Program-made: the position numbers and the translations under genes | Assembly (NCBI RefSeq): GCF_003696265.1 | Contig: NZ_RFFH01000011.1 | Coordinates: 1 to 64,000 of the forward strand | DNA: 64,000 bases | Direction of reading: 5' to 3' | Origin: Nocardia stercoris | Lineage (GTDB): Bacteria; Actinomycetota; Actinomycetes; Mycobacteriales; Mycobacteriaceae | Notes under the pieces: model-generated | What the model saw: the letters and a program-made list of their open reading frames with translations, nothing else | Told to the model about the DNA's origin: nothing | Database searches by the model: none | Shown here: positions 43,705 to 51,768 of the stretch, in pieces | Position numbering within the stretch: position 1 is the stretch's first letter | Layout of the letters: each line of letters starts with the position of its first letter

Positions 43705-44364
43705 ATGGGGAAAACCGTTACCGGCCAGCGCCGACAGCCGAAACAGGATCGGGCGACGGAGTCGCGGCGCCGGCTGCTGGACGCGGCCACTCAGCTTTTC
43801 GCCGAACGCGGTATCTCCGGTACATCGACCAATCGGATCGCCGCCGCGGCGGGCATGAGCATCGGCACGCTGTACCGGTACTTCGCCGACCGCGAGGAGA
43901 TCGTGTCGGTGCTGCGCAACAAGGTGATCGGCGAGATCGAACACCAGGTGGTCAGCAATGTGATCGCGCATTTCAACGAACCGCCGCAGGAGACGCTGAC
44001 CATCGCCATGCGCGGGGTGCTCACCGTCCTCGTCGACAACGCCGGGCTGCTGCGGGCGCTGATCGCCGAATCTAACCTGGCGGGCAGCGGATTCGCCGAG
44101 TTCAACCGGACGCTGCGGCTGGTCTGCCACGGCTATCTGAGCGGGCGGCTGCCACCCGACACCGGCGCCGACCTCGACGTCATGGCCTACGTGGTGGCCC
44201 ACACCTGCATGATGACCTGCTACGGGATCGCCGGTGGCGACGCCGCCGACCAGGATCCGGAGACGATCATCACCGCGACCGCCACGATGGTCGGGAACTG
44301 GGTCGAGGCGGCGATGGCCGGTGCGGTTGTCATGGCGCCCAGTCCGGCCCCGCCGGGACTGTGA
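43705..44364 (+). CDS. TetR-family regulator
   Basis: 219 residues. The N-terminal HTH is canonical (RRRLLDAATQLFAERGISGTSTNRIAAAAGMSIGTLYRYF-type; recognition helix in SIGTLYRYFADREE). The C-terminal ligand domain is helical, with DNAGLLRALIAESNLAG. AGGAT before ATG 43705, and a TATAGT -10 at 43652-43657 followed by the palindrome TGGCGCCA, which may be its own operator. Target unknown; the nearby SDR pair is the obvious candidate. Confidence 0.9.
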   Translation: MGKTVTGQRRQPKQDRATESRRRLLDAATQLFAERGISGTSTNRIAAAAGMSIGTLYRYFADREEIVSVLRNKVIGEIEHQVVSNVIAHFNEPPQETLTIAMRGVLTVLVDNAGLLRALIAESNLAGSGFAEFNRTLRLVCHGYLSGRLPPDTGADLDVMAYVVAHTCMMTCYGIAGGDAADQDPETIITATATMVGNWVEAAMAGAVVMAPSPAPPGL

Positions 44365-44620
44365 CTACCTCCAGACCCGGCCGAACCCCACTCCCGGCAG
44401 ACGATGCGCCACCTAGATTGGCGTGCACCCGGTGCGCATGAGCCGGGCGAGTGATCCCAACCTCACTCGAGCGCGTGCCCGAGGCCGACACCGCCTCTTG
44501 TCCGGTCCCGGGCACCCATTCCCATCGCCGGTGGACGAGCGATCGGCAGCGCCTGCTCCGCACTGACCGACCACTTTCCCAGGGGAGTCCACCGGCGATG
44601 GGCGCATCCCGCTCAGGGCG

Positions 44621-45367
44621 TCACGGCAGCTCCTTCAGCCCGGCGGCGCCGAGCAGATAGGCGGGCGCCACGCTCGCCGGATCCGCTCGGACCAGTTGGA
44701 CGACGGCTGATCCGGCCGTCTCGGGCGTCAGCAGGTCGCCCAGGCCGGCGACGAACTGCTCCTCGGTCTTGCCGCCGCGGGCGGCATAGGCCCGGATGCC
44801 GGACCGGCCGACGGCGCCGTGCGGGGTCATCGTCGGCAGCACCGTCGTGACGATCAGGCCCAGGCCGGCCCGGCGTGACTCTTCGCGGGTGTAGTCCGCG
44901 AGGAAGCGCTGGGTGGCCTTGGCGCCGGCGTAACCGCCGCTGGCGGGCGAACCGTGCAGGGCGGCACCGCTGCTGACCACCACGATCCGGCTGCCCGGCC
45001 GCAACGGCCGCCGCAGCGCCGCGCCCAGCCAAGTGAACGCGATCCGCACGTCGCTGTGCCAGTTGGTCGAGAACGACTCCCAGGTGTGTTCGTGCAGCGG
45101 GGCGATCACCGGGTCGGCCCCGGCGACCAGCACCAGCACCTCGGGGTCGTATCGGTCCAGCAGATCAGCCGCGACCTGGGTCTCGGTCGCGTCCGCGACC
45201 TCCGCCCGGACAGTGGGTTCCGTGGCGGCCAGCTCGGCCAGGTCCGTGGCGGTCCGGGCGACCGCGACCACCGGGGCACCGGTCGCGGCGAGCGCGGCCG
45301 CCGTCCCGCGCCCGAGACCGCGACCCGCACCGACCACCAGCATTGTGCGCGTGGACGATTCGCTCAT
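44621..45367 (-). CDS. short-chain dehydrogenase/reductase (second gene of pair)
   Basis: 248 residues. Rossmann nucleotide motif VVGAGRGLGRGTAAALAA (G-x3-G-x-G), catalytic Ser/Tyr/Lys in VVVSSGAALHGSPASGGYAGAK. Cytosolic oxidoreductase; substrate unknown. ATG overlaps the upstream SDR stop by four bases, so the two are translated together. Confidence 0.87.
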   Translation of the reverse strand: MSESSTRTMLVVGAGRGLGRGTAAALAATGAPVVAVARTATDLAELAATEPTVRAEVADATETQVAADLLDRYDPEVLVLVAGADPVIAPLHEHTWESFSTNWHSDVRIAFTWLGAALRRPLRPGSRIVVVSSGAALHGSPASGGYAGAKATQRFLADYTREESRRAGLGLIVTTVLPTMTPHGAVGRSGIRAYAARGGKTEEQFVAGLGDLLTPETAGSAVVQLVRADPASVAPAYLLGAAGLKELP

Positions 45368-46089
45368 GACCGGACACCCGCCGGGTCGAGGAGTGCGGCA
45401 TTGACCTTTTCCATGGCCTTGGTCGCGCTCGAATTCCAGTCCGCGGCCAGGGTTTCCGACAGCGGGTCGGGGAAGATCTCCTCCGCGCCCGCCTCGACAC
45501 CGGCGAAGACGGCCTGGGCCACCGCATTCGGGACCGCCTTGGGAATGTCCAAGCCGCGGTTCATGTCCGTGTCCACCGGGCCGGTGAGCACCGCGTGCAC
45601 GCGCACGCCGTGTGCGGCCAGCAGAGCCCGCTGCGACTGGGTCAGCGAGAACGCCGCCGCCTTCGAGATCGAGTAGGACGGGATCACGGGGACCGCGGCC
45701 CACCCGGCGATGGACAGTATGTTGACGATGGCACCCCGCGCCTCGATCAGCCGCGACACCAGCGCCTGGGTCACGGCGAGCGGGCCGTAGAGGTTGACCG
45801 CCAGGGACTCGTCGAGTGCGGCACGGTCGCTCAGGTCGTCGTAAGGGGAGACACCGGCATTGTTGATCAGCACGTCGAGCGTGTCGATACGCTCGGCCAC
45901 GGCCCGGATCTGCGCCGGGTCGGTCACGTCCAGCACGACGGGTGTGACCCGCTCGTCGGGGTGGGTAAGGGGGCCGCGGGTACCGGCGTACACCCGGGCC
46001 GCGCCCCGATTCAGGGCTTCCGCGACCAATGCCGCGCCGATGCCGCGGTTGGCTCCGGTGACGAGCACTGTCTTACCTGCGATGGTCAT
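45364..46089 (-). CDS. short-chain dehydrogenase/reductase (first gene of pair)
   Basis: 241 residues. VTGANRGIGAALVAEALNRG (cofactor site), NNAGVSPYDD (NNAG), ILSIAGWAAVPVIPSYSISK (Ser and Tyr-x3-Lys). AGGAGAG eight bases before ATG 46089. Divergent from the ECF sigma factor gene with 159 bp between; ECF41-like sigma factors are often encoded next to oxidoreductases, so these SDRs are the likely targets. Confidence 0.88.
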   Translation of the reverse strand: MTIAGKTVLVTGANRGIGAALVAEALNRGAARVYAGTRGPLTHPDERVTPVVLDVTDPAQIRAVAERIDTLDVLINNAGVSPYDDLSDRAALDESLAVNLYGPLAVTQALVSRLIEARGAIVNILSIAGWAAVPVIPSYSISKAAAFSLTQSQRALLAAHGVRVHAVLTGPVDTDMNRGLDIPKAVPNAVAQAVFAGVEAGAEEIFPDPLSETLAADWNSSATKAMEKVNAALLDPAGVRS

Positions 46090-46248
46090 CGAACTCTCCT
46101 CCTGGGTAACGAGAAACACTCGGAGATGCCGACGGCGGGCCGGTCGCGAACTGGGCGCGCCCGGACCGCCCAGTTCGGGGCGCGGCCGACGTCGGTACCG
46201 GTGCAGGCTGGACTGCATCCAGGTGACGCGAGGGCGGAGTGATGAACG

Positions 46249-47250
46249 ATGACGGCAGAGCTGATCGGGCGGGCGCGAGCCGGGGACGGCGAGGCGTTCC
46301 GGGAGCTGACCGAGCCGTACCGGCGGGAACTGCTGACGCACTGCTACCGGATGCTGGGCTCGTTCCAGGACGCCGAGGACGCGGTGCAGGACACGCTGGT
46401 GTCGGCGTGGCAGAGCCTGAGCGGTTTCGAGGAGCGCGCGTCGGTGCGCACCTGGCTGTACCGGATCGCCACCAATCGGTGCCTGGACATGTTGCGGGCG
46501 CACAAACGCCGGCCCGCGCAGACCACCGTGCCCGGGTTTGATCCGCCCGCGCCGTCGCGGATCGGCGAGGTGGTCTGGCTCGAGCCGTATCCCGACGACG
46601 CGCTGCCCGAGGGCGCGATCGCGCCGCCGCTGGGTCCCGAAGCGCGGTACGAGCAGCGCGAGGCGATCTCGCTGGCCTTCGTCACCGCGCTGCAGCTGCT
46701 GCCGCCCCGGCAGCGGGCGGTGCTGATCCTGCGCGAGGTGCTCGGCTATCACGCCACCGAGGTGGCCGCCATGCTGGACACCACCACCGAATCGGTCACC
46801 AGCGCGCTCAAACGCGCGCGGGCCGCGGTGCAGCGGGTGGCGGCGCAGCACGCGGCGGCACCGGCACCGAATTCGCCGGCCGAGCGCGCGCTGGTGGCCC
46901 GGTTCGTCCGTGCGTACGAGGCCGGGGACGTCGACGCCCTGGTCGAGCTGCTCACCGCGGACGTGGTGGTGTCCATGCCACCGATCCCGCTGGAATACCA
47001 CGGCCTGGCCGATGTGGCGGCCTTCTACACCGCGGTCTTCGGGCCGGGCCGCCGCTACGACCTGGTGCCGACCCGGGCGAACGGCCAGCCGGCGTTCGGC
47101 GCCTACGTGCGCACCAGCTGCGGTATCCGCCGCGCGGGCGGGCTGCTGGTCGTCACCCTCGACGGGGACCGGATCGCCGCGCTGACCCGCTTCGACAACA
47201 GCGTGCTGTCCCGGTTCGGTCTACCGCAGTCGCTGCCCGAACGGTGCTGA
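46249..47250 (+). CDS. ECF sigma factor with C-terminal SnoaL-like domain (SigG/SigJ/ECF41-like)
   Basis: 333 residues. Region 2 is seen in TEPYRRELLTHCYRMLGSFQ and DAEDAVQDTLVSAWQSL; region 4 in LLPPRQRAVLILREVLGYHA and VTSALKRARAAVQ. Residues about 205-320 are an NTF2/SnoaL fold (RFVRAYEAGDVDALVELL, YHGLADVAAFYTAVFGPG). In this class the tail regulates activity in place of a separate anti-sigma factor. GGAG nine bases before ATG 46249. Probably controls the divergent SDR operon. Confidence 0.9.
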   Translation: MTAELIGRARAGDGEAFRELTEPYRRELLTHCYRMLGSFQDAEDAVQDTLVSAWQSLSGFEERASVRTWLYRIATNRCLDMLRAHKRRPAQTTVPGFDPPAPSRIGEVVWLEPYPDDALPEGAIAPPLGPEARYEQREAISLAFVTALQLLPPRQRAVLILREVLGYHATEVAAMLDTTTESVTSALKRARAAVQRVAAQHAAAPAPNSPAERALVARFVRAYEAGDVDALVELLTADVVVSMPPIPLEYHGLADVAAFYTAVFGPGRRYDLVPTRANGQPAFGAYVRTSCGIRRAGGLLVVTLDGDRIAALTRFDNSVLSRFGLPQSLPERC

Positions 47251-47284
47251 CCTGCACGGACGATGGCGGCGGCCGACCGGTAAC

Positions 47285-47290
47285 TAGACT
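47285..47290 (+). promoter_or_regulatory. -10 element TAGACT of msrB, leaderless
   Basis: TAGACT seven bases before ATG 47298; no ribosome site. Confidence 0.6.
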
Positions 47291-47297
47291 GTCGGCC

Positions 47298-47762
47298 ATG
47301 AGTTCACAGGGATCCGCGGGCCTGCCGACGCCGAAGATTCAGCTCTCCCCGCAGGAGTGGCGAGCCAAGCTGAACCCGACGGAATACGCGGTCTTACGCG
47401 AAGCCGGCACCGAACGCGCCTTCACCGGCGAGTACACCGACACCGAGACCGAGGGGGTGTACGCCTGCCGGGCCTGCGGCGCCGAATTGTTCCGCAGTAC
47501 CGAGAAATTCCATTCGCACTGCGGGTGGCCGTCGTTCTTCGACCCGGCCGACTCCGACGCCGTGCTGCTGCGCTCCGACGATTCGCTCGGTATGCGACGC
47601 GTCGAGGTGCTGTGCGCGTCCTGCCACAGCCACCTCGGCCACGTCTTCGAGGGCGAAGGCTATGCCACACCCACTGACAAGCGGTACTGCATCAACTCGA
47701 TCTCCCTGCGGCTGCACCCCTCGGCCGAAGCAGCCGAGCCGGGCACCGAGCAGCAGCAGTAA
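47298..47762 (+). CDS. msrB: peptide-methionine (R)-S-oxide reductase MsrB
   Basis: 154 residues. Structural zinc pair CRAC (YACRACGAEL) and CASC (LCASCHSHLGH); catalytic region FHSHCGWPSFF and the resolving/catalytic Cys in RYCINSISLRL. It reduces the R epimer of methionine sulfoxide in proteins. The start is set by the leaderless -10. Equivalent of Rv2674. Confidence 0.95.
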   Translation: MSSQGSAGLPTPKIQLSPQEWRAKLNPTEYAVLREAGTERAFTGEYTDTETEGVYACRACGAELFRSTEKFHSHCGWPSFFDPADSDAVLLRSDDSLGMRRVEVLCASCHSHLGHVFEGEGYATPTDKRYCINSISLRLHPSAEAAEPGTEQQQ

Positions 47763-47791
47763 CCGTACTCGAGCGATCGCTCGCGTTACGG
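47763..47791. terminator. hairpin between msrB and hemQ
   Basis: CGAGCG-AT-CGCTCG core (47770-47783) inside outer arms CCGTA/TACGG (47763-47767, 47787-47791), between converging stops and reaching into the last hemQ codons. Confidence 0.55.
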
Positions 47792-48481
47792 CAAGGCGGC
47801 GACGAGGGTCGCCACATCCACGCGCGGACCGGTGAAGAACGGGATTTCCTCCCGGACGTGTCGGCGTGCCTCGGTGGCGCGCAGATCGCGCATGAGGTCG
47901 ACGATGCGGTGCAGTTCCGGCGCCTCGAACGCCAGGATCCACTCGTAGTCGCCGAGGGCGAACGAGGCCACCGTGTTGGCCCGCACGTCCGGGTAGCCGC
48001 GCGCCGCCTTGCCGTGGTCGGCCAGCATGGTGCGGCGTTCGGCGTCGGGCAGCAGGTACCAGTCGTAGGAGCGGACGAACGGGTACACGCAGATGTAGGC
48101 GCCCGGCTCCTCACCGGCGATGAAGGCCGGCACGTGGCTCTTGTTGAATTCGGCCGGGCGGTGCAGTGCGGCGTTGCTCCACACCGGCGTGCACGCCTGC
48201 CCCAGTTCGGTGGTGCGGCGGAAGTCGGCGTAGGCGGCCTGCAGGTCCTCGATCCGCTCGGCGTGGGTCCAGACCATGAAGTCGGCGTCGGCGCGCAGCC
48301 CGGCCACGTCGTACAGTCCGCGCACCACGACCCCGCGCTGCTCGAGGCCCGCGAAGAATTCCTGTGCCTCCGCGATGATCTCGTCCCGGTCGTCGCCGAG
48401 CACGCCCGGTTCCACCTGGTACACCGAGAACATCAGGTATCGGATCTGCGAGTTGAGGGCCTGGTAATCGAGTCGCGCCAT
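47786..48481 (-). CDS. hemQ: coproheme decarboxylase HemQ
   Basis: 231 residues. Chlorite-dismutase-like fold; the sequence closely follows mycobacterial HemQ: MARLDYQALNSQIRYLMFSV, GLRADADFMVWTHAERIEDL, RPAEFNKSHVPAFIAGEEPG, YPFVRSYDWYLLP. It oxidatively decarboxylates coproheme III to heme b with peroxide, the last step of the coproporphyrin-dependent pathway. Start chosen at ATG 48481, where the conserved family begins. Third gene of the hemE-hemY-hemQ operon. Confidence 0.95.
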   Translation of the reverse strand: MARLDYQALNSQIRYLMFSVYQVEPGVLGDDRDEIIAEAQEFFAGLEQRGVVVRGLYDVAGLRADADFMVWTHAERIEDLQAAYADFRRTTELGQACTPVWSNAALHRPAEFNKSHVPAFIAGEEPGAYICVYPFVRSYDWYLLPDAERRTMLADHGKAARGYPDVRANTVASFALGDYEWILAFEAPELHRIVDLMRDLRATEARRHVREEIPFFTGPRVDVATLVAALP

Positions 48482-48534
48482 AGGATCCATGGTGCCACCA
48501 CGCCGTTTTCGCGCCGGAGCGGGCCCGCCCGGGC

Positions 48535-49887
48535 TCAGGTCAGCCGGTTCACCGCGGCGGTGGCGGTGGCGATGCAGGCGGGCACGCCGACGCCGTGCAG
48601 ATAGGCGCCGGCCAGGGCCAGGCCGGGCGCCTGGGCGACGGCGGCCTCCAGGTCGGCGATGCGGCGGTCGTGGCCGGGCGCGTATTGCGGCAGGCCACCG
48701 GGCCAGCGCTGCACGCGGGCGTCCAGCGGCTCGATGTGGTGGCCGGTGACCGTGGCCAGGTCGGCGGTGGCGGCGGCGATCAGGTCGGCGTCGGACCAGG
48801 ACAGCGGGCTGCTGTCACCGAAGCGGCCGAACGAGGCGCGCAGCAGCAGCGCGTCGCGGCCGGCCAGATGCGGCCACTTCCGGCTCGACAGCGTGAAGGC
48901 CTTGGCGCGCAATGGTTCTCCGGTCGCGACCAGGATTCCGGAATTGTCCGGGAGCGGGGCGTCGGGTGCCACGGCGAGCGCGACCAGCGCCGAGGAGGAC
49001 AGCTCGATCCCCGCGGCCAGCTCCGCGGCGGCGGGCAGGTCGGCGCCCAGCAGGCCGGCGGTCACGGGGGCCGGGGTGGCCAGCAGCACCGCGTCGAACT
49101 CCCCGGCGGCACCCAACCGCCAGCCGGTCGCCGTGCGCGCGAGATCGGTTACCGCCGTACGTATTTCGACCTTCGGCGCGGCGGCGGCGAGCAGTGCCCG
49201 CAACAGCACCCGGTAGCCGTCGCGCAGGCCGCCGAACACCGGAGCGGTCGACGGCGGCGGCAGCGCCCGCGCCACCGCCGCACCCAGACTCCGGGCACCG
49301 GCGTCCAGCGCGGCCGCCAGCGGCGGCAGCGCACTGCGCAGCCCGATCGAATTCGCCAGTCCCGCATACACTCCGCCGAGCAGCGGATCCACACTGCGCG
49401 CGACGACCTGCGGCCCGAACCGATCCGCGACCAGCGTCGCGACCGCGATATCGGATCCCGGGACCCAGTGCAACGGCCGGTCGGCCTCGGCATCGATGGT
49501 GGCGAGGGTGGCGGCGTCCACCAGCCCGTGCATGACCATGGAGGTGGCGGGAATCCCCATCAGGGTGCCGCCGGGCAGCGGGTGCGTGGCGCCGTCGGCC
49601 CAGATCAGCGGCCGCCGCCCGGCCGGGTGCACCAGCTGCTCCTCGAGCCCGAGCTCCCGTAGCAGGGCCGGCACCTCGGGGCGGCGGCCGACGAACGCCT
49701 CCGCGCCCAGATCCAGTGGGCCGCCTCCGAGTTCGCCGGTGTGCAGCACGCCGCCCACCCGGTCGCCGCGCTCGAACAGCACGATCTCGGCCGTCGGTCC
49801 CAGCCGCTGCCGCAGCCGGTAGGCGGCCACCAGCCCGCTGATCCCGCCGCCGACAACCGCTGTCCTGGAACCGTTTCCACTCACCAT
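48535..49887 (-). CDS. hemY: coproporphyrinogen III oxidase (HemY/CgoX, protoporphyrinogen-oxidase family)
   Basis: 450 residues. FAD-binding GxGxxG start (TAVVGGGISGLVAAYRL) with the second FAD motif (ERGDRVGGVLHTGELGG), and the family C-terminal AGAYLHGVGVPACIATATAA. In Gram-positive bacteria this enzyme oxidises coproporphyrinogen III to coproporphyrin III upstream of HemH and HemQ. ATG 49887 is used; a GTG at 49905 would add six residues. 26 bp after hemE. Confidence 0.92.
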   Translation of the reverse strand: MVSGNGSRTAVVGGGISGLVAAYRLRQRLGPTAEIVLFERGDRVGGVLHTGELGGGPLDLGAEAFVGRRPEVPALLRELGLEEQLVHPAGRRPLIWADGATHPLPGGTLMGIPATSMVMHGLVDAATLATIDAEADRPLHWVPGSDIAVATLVADRFGPQVVARSVDPLLGGVYAGLANSIGLRSALPPLAAALDAGARSLGAAVARALPPPSTAPVFGGLRDGYRVLLRALLAAAAPKVEIRTAVTDLARTATGWRLGAAGEFDAVLLATPAPVTAGLLGADLPAAAELAAGIELSSSALVALAVAPDAPLPDNSGILVATGEPLRAKAFTLSSRKWPHLAGRDALLLRASFGRFGDSSPLSWSDADLIAAATADLATVTGHHIEPLDARVQRWPGGLPQYAPGHDRRIADLEAAVAQAPGLALAGAYLHGVGVPACIATATAAVNRLT

Positions 49888-49913
49888 GTGCCGGGACCGA
49901 TCCACGCCGGCGG

Positions 49914-50981
49914 TCAGAGCGGTGCGGGCAGGCTGTGGATCAGCGCCACCGTGTCGGTGATCACCGTCGGATCGGTGTCGGGCATGACGCCGTGGCCCAG
50001 GTTGAAGATGTGCCCGGTGGCGCCCAGCGCGATCGCCTCGTCGGCCTCGCGGGCGATCCGGCGCACCTCACGCTCGATCACCTCCGATCCGGCGAACAAC
50101 ACCGCCGGATCGAGGTTGCCCTGCAGGCCCTTGCCGGGGCCGACCCGGCGCACGGCCTGGTTCAGCGGGGTCCGCCAGTCGACACCCACGATGTCGGCGC
50201 CCGCCTCGCCCATCGCGCCGAGCAGCTCGCCGGTCCCGACGCCGAAGTGGATTCGCGGCACCCCCGCGGCCGCCACCTCGGCGAACACCCGCTCCGAATG
50301 CGGTAGCACGAACTCGCGGTACTGGGCCAGCGACAGCGCGCCCGCCCACGAGTCGAACAGCTGGATCGCGTCGACTCCGGCGGCCAGCTGGGCACGCAGG
50401 AATTCGACGGTGATGTCGGTGAGCACACCCATCAGGTCGTGCCAGACGGCGGGCTCGCCGAGCATGAGCGCCTTGGTGCGCTCGTGATGCCGGCTGGGCC
50501 CGCCCTCAACCAGATAGGAGGCCAGGGTGAAGGGGGCGCCCGCGAAGCCGATCAGCGGCGTCTCGCTCAGCTCGCGGACAAGCAGCCGCACACCCTCGGC
50601 CACCGCGCCGACCTCCTCGGCCCGCAGCCGGGGCAGCGCGCGCACCGCGTCGGCGGTACGGACCGGTTGCGCCACCACCGGGCCGACCCCGGCCACGATG
50701 TCGAGGTCGATCCCGGCCGCCTTGAGCGGAACCACGATGTCGGAGAACAGGATCGCGGCGTCCACGTCGTGCCGGCGGACCGGCTGCATGGTGATCTCGC
50801 AGACCAGTTCCGGGTCGAAGCAGGAGGCCAGCATGCCGACCCCGGCGCGCAGTTCCCGGTACTCGGGCAGCGACCGCCCGGCCTGGCGCATGAACCACAC
50901 GGGCCGCCGGCTCGGCGTACCGCCGGTGGCGGCGACGAGGAACGGCGCTTCGGACAACCGGCGGCGGGTTGGAGTACTCAT
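49914..50981 (-). CDS. hemE: uroporphyrinogen decarboxylase
   Basis: 355 residues. Family motifs: RRPVWFMRQAGRSLPEYREL, AILFSDIVVPLKAAG, GFAGAPFTLASYLVEGG, QLFDSWAGALS, and NLGHGVMPDTDP. It decarboxylates uroporphyrinogen III to coproporphyrinogen III, the shared tetrapyrrole step before the HemY-HemQ branch. The TAGGAT -10 seven bases upstream fixes ATG 50981; an ATG at 50990 lies inside that -10. First gene of the operon. Confidence 0.95.
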   Translation of the reverse strand: MSTPTRRRLSEAPFLVAATGGTPSRRPVWFMRQAGRSLPEYRELRAGVGMLASCFDPELVCEITMQPVRRHDVDAAILFSDIVVPLKAAGIDLDIVAGVGPVVAQPVRTADAVRALPRLRAEEVGAVAEGVRLLVRELSETPLIGFAGAPFTLASYLVEGGPSRHHERTKALMLGEPAVWHDLMGVLTDITVEFLRAQLAAGVDAIQLFDSWAGALSLAQYREFVLPHSERVFAEVAAAGVPRIHFGVGTGELLGAMGEAGADIVGVDWRTPLNQAVRRVGPGKGLQGNLDPAVLFAGSEVIEREVRRIAREADEAIALGATGHIFNLGHGVMPDTDPTVITDTVALIHSLPAPL

Positions 50982-50988
50982 CACCGTC

Positions 50989-50994
50989 ATCCTA
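50989..50994 (-). promoter_or_regulatory. -10 element TAGGAT of the hemE operon, leaderless
   Basis: Minus-strand TAGGAT seven bases before ATG 50981. It doubles as an AGGA ribosome-like site, so a short leader cannot be excluded. Confidence 0.55.
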
Positions 50995-51093
50995 GGCGGT
51001 GCCGTAGGCCGCTCCGCACCGTGCCGACGGCCGCATCCGATACACAGCTCCCTCTCAGCGGCGCGCCTGCGCGACTGATCGACCCGACAGGTT

Positions 51094-51099
51094 TACGGT
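51094..51099 (+). promoter_or_regulatory. -10 element TACGGT of the DUF3000 gene, leaderless
   Basis: TACGGT eight bases before GTG 51108. Confidence 0.5.
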
Positions 51100-51107
51100 T
51101 GGCAGTT

Positions 51108-51746
51108 GTGACACCGCTCGACTTCCGCGACGGCGCCGCACCGACCTCGGGCCCCGCCGGCGAACCTCCGCAGTTTCGCGCCGCGGTCGAGGCGATGGGC
51201 ACCGCATCCGTGCACCCTCGAATCGAGCTGGCGCCGATCCGGCCGCCGCAACGGCTCGCCCCCTTTTCCTACGCCGTCGGCGCCGAGGTCAAACATGCCG
51301 ACACCGGCGCGGTGCCGACCGATTCCGAAGGCGACGCCTTCGGCCGGCTGATCCTGCTGCACGACCCGAACGGTCACGAGGCGTGGAACGGGGTGTTCCG
51401 CTTGGTGGCCTACATCCAGGCCGACGTGGATGCCGCGCTGGCCGCCGATCCGCTGCTACCGGAGGTGGCGTGGAGCTGGCTGGTCGACGCCCTGGAATCG
51501 CGGCACGAGCCGTTCACCGCGCTCGGCGGGACCGTGACGTCGACCAGTTCGGTCCGCTACGGCGATATCGCCGGGCCACCGCACGCGTACCAGCTGGAGC
51601 TGCGCGCGTCCTGGACGGTGGAGTCGCTGGAGCTGGGGCCGCACATGGAGGCGTTCTGCGAAGTGCTCGCCTACGCCGCGGGACTCCCGCCCGCGGGTAT
51701 CACCGATTTGCGCCCGCGTCCCCGGATTGCTGACGACCGGTTCTAA
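51108..51746 (+). CDS. DUF3000 family protein
   Basis: 212 residues, soluble. Family-typical segments: PPQRLAPFSYAVGAEVKHAD, ATGRLILLHDP-like FGRLILLHDPNGHEAWNGVF, RLVAYIQADVDAAL and LRASWTVESLELGPHMEAFC. DUF3000 is actinobacterial; no activity is known. It always lies just upstream of the RNase D gene (Rv2680-Rv2681 order) and its end is 22 bp before that start, so a joint role in RNA processing is possible. Confidence 0.9.
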   Translation: MTPLDFRDGAAPTSGPAGEPPQFRAAVEAMGTASVHPRIELAPIRPPQRLAPFSYAVGAEVKHADTGAVPTDSEGDAFGRLILLHDPNGHEAWNGVFRLVAYIQADVDAALAADPLLPEVAWSWLVDALESRHEPFTALGGTVTSTSSVRYGDIAGPPHAYQLELRASWTVESLELGPHMEAFCEVLAYAAGLPPAGITDLRPRPRIADDRF

Positions 51747-51754
51747 CTGCAACG

Positions 51755-51760
51755 TAAAGT
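51755..51760 (+). promoter_or_regulatory. -10 element TAAAGT of the RNase D gene, leaderless
   Basis: TAAAGT eight bases before ATG 51769, in the gap after DUF3000, allowing separate expression. Confidence 0.55.
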
Positions 51761-51768
51761 TCTGTTCT

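Noticed and set aside
41424..47250. genomic island or prophage
   Set aside because: No integrase, tRNA site, direct end repeats or composition shift; it is an ordinary chromosomal insertion or an ancestral difference.
50982..50990. ATG 50990 as the hemE start
   Set aside because: It lies inside the TAGGAT -10 element, so it would not be in the mRNA; ATG 50981 fits.
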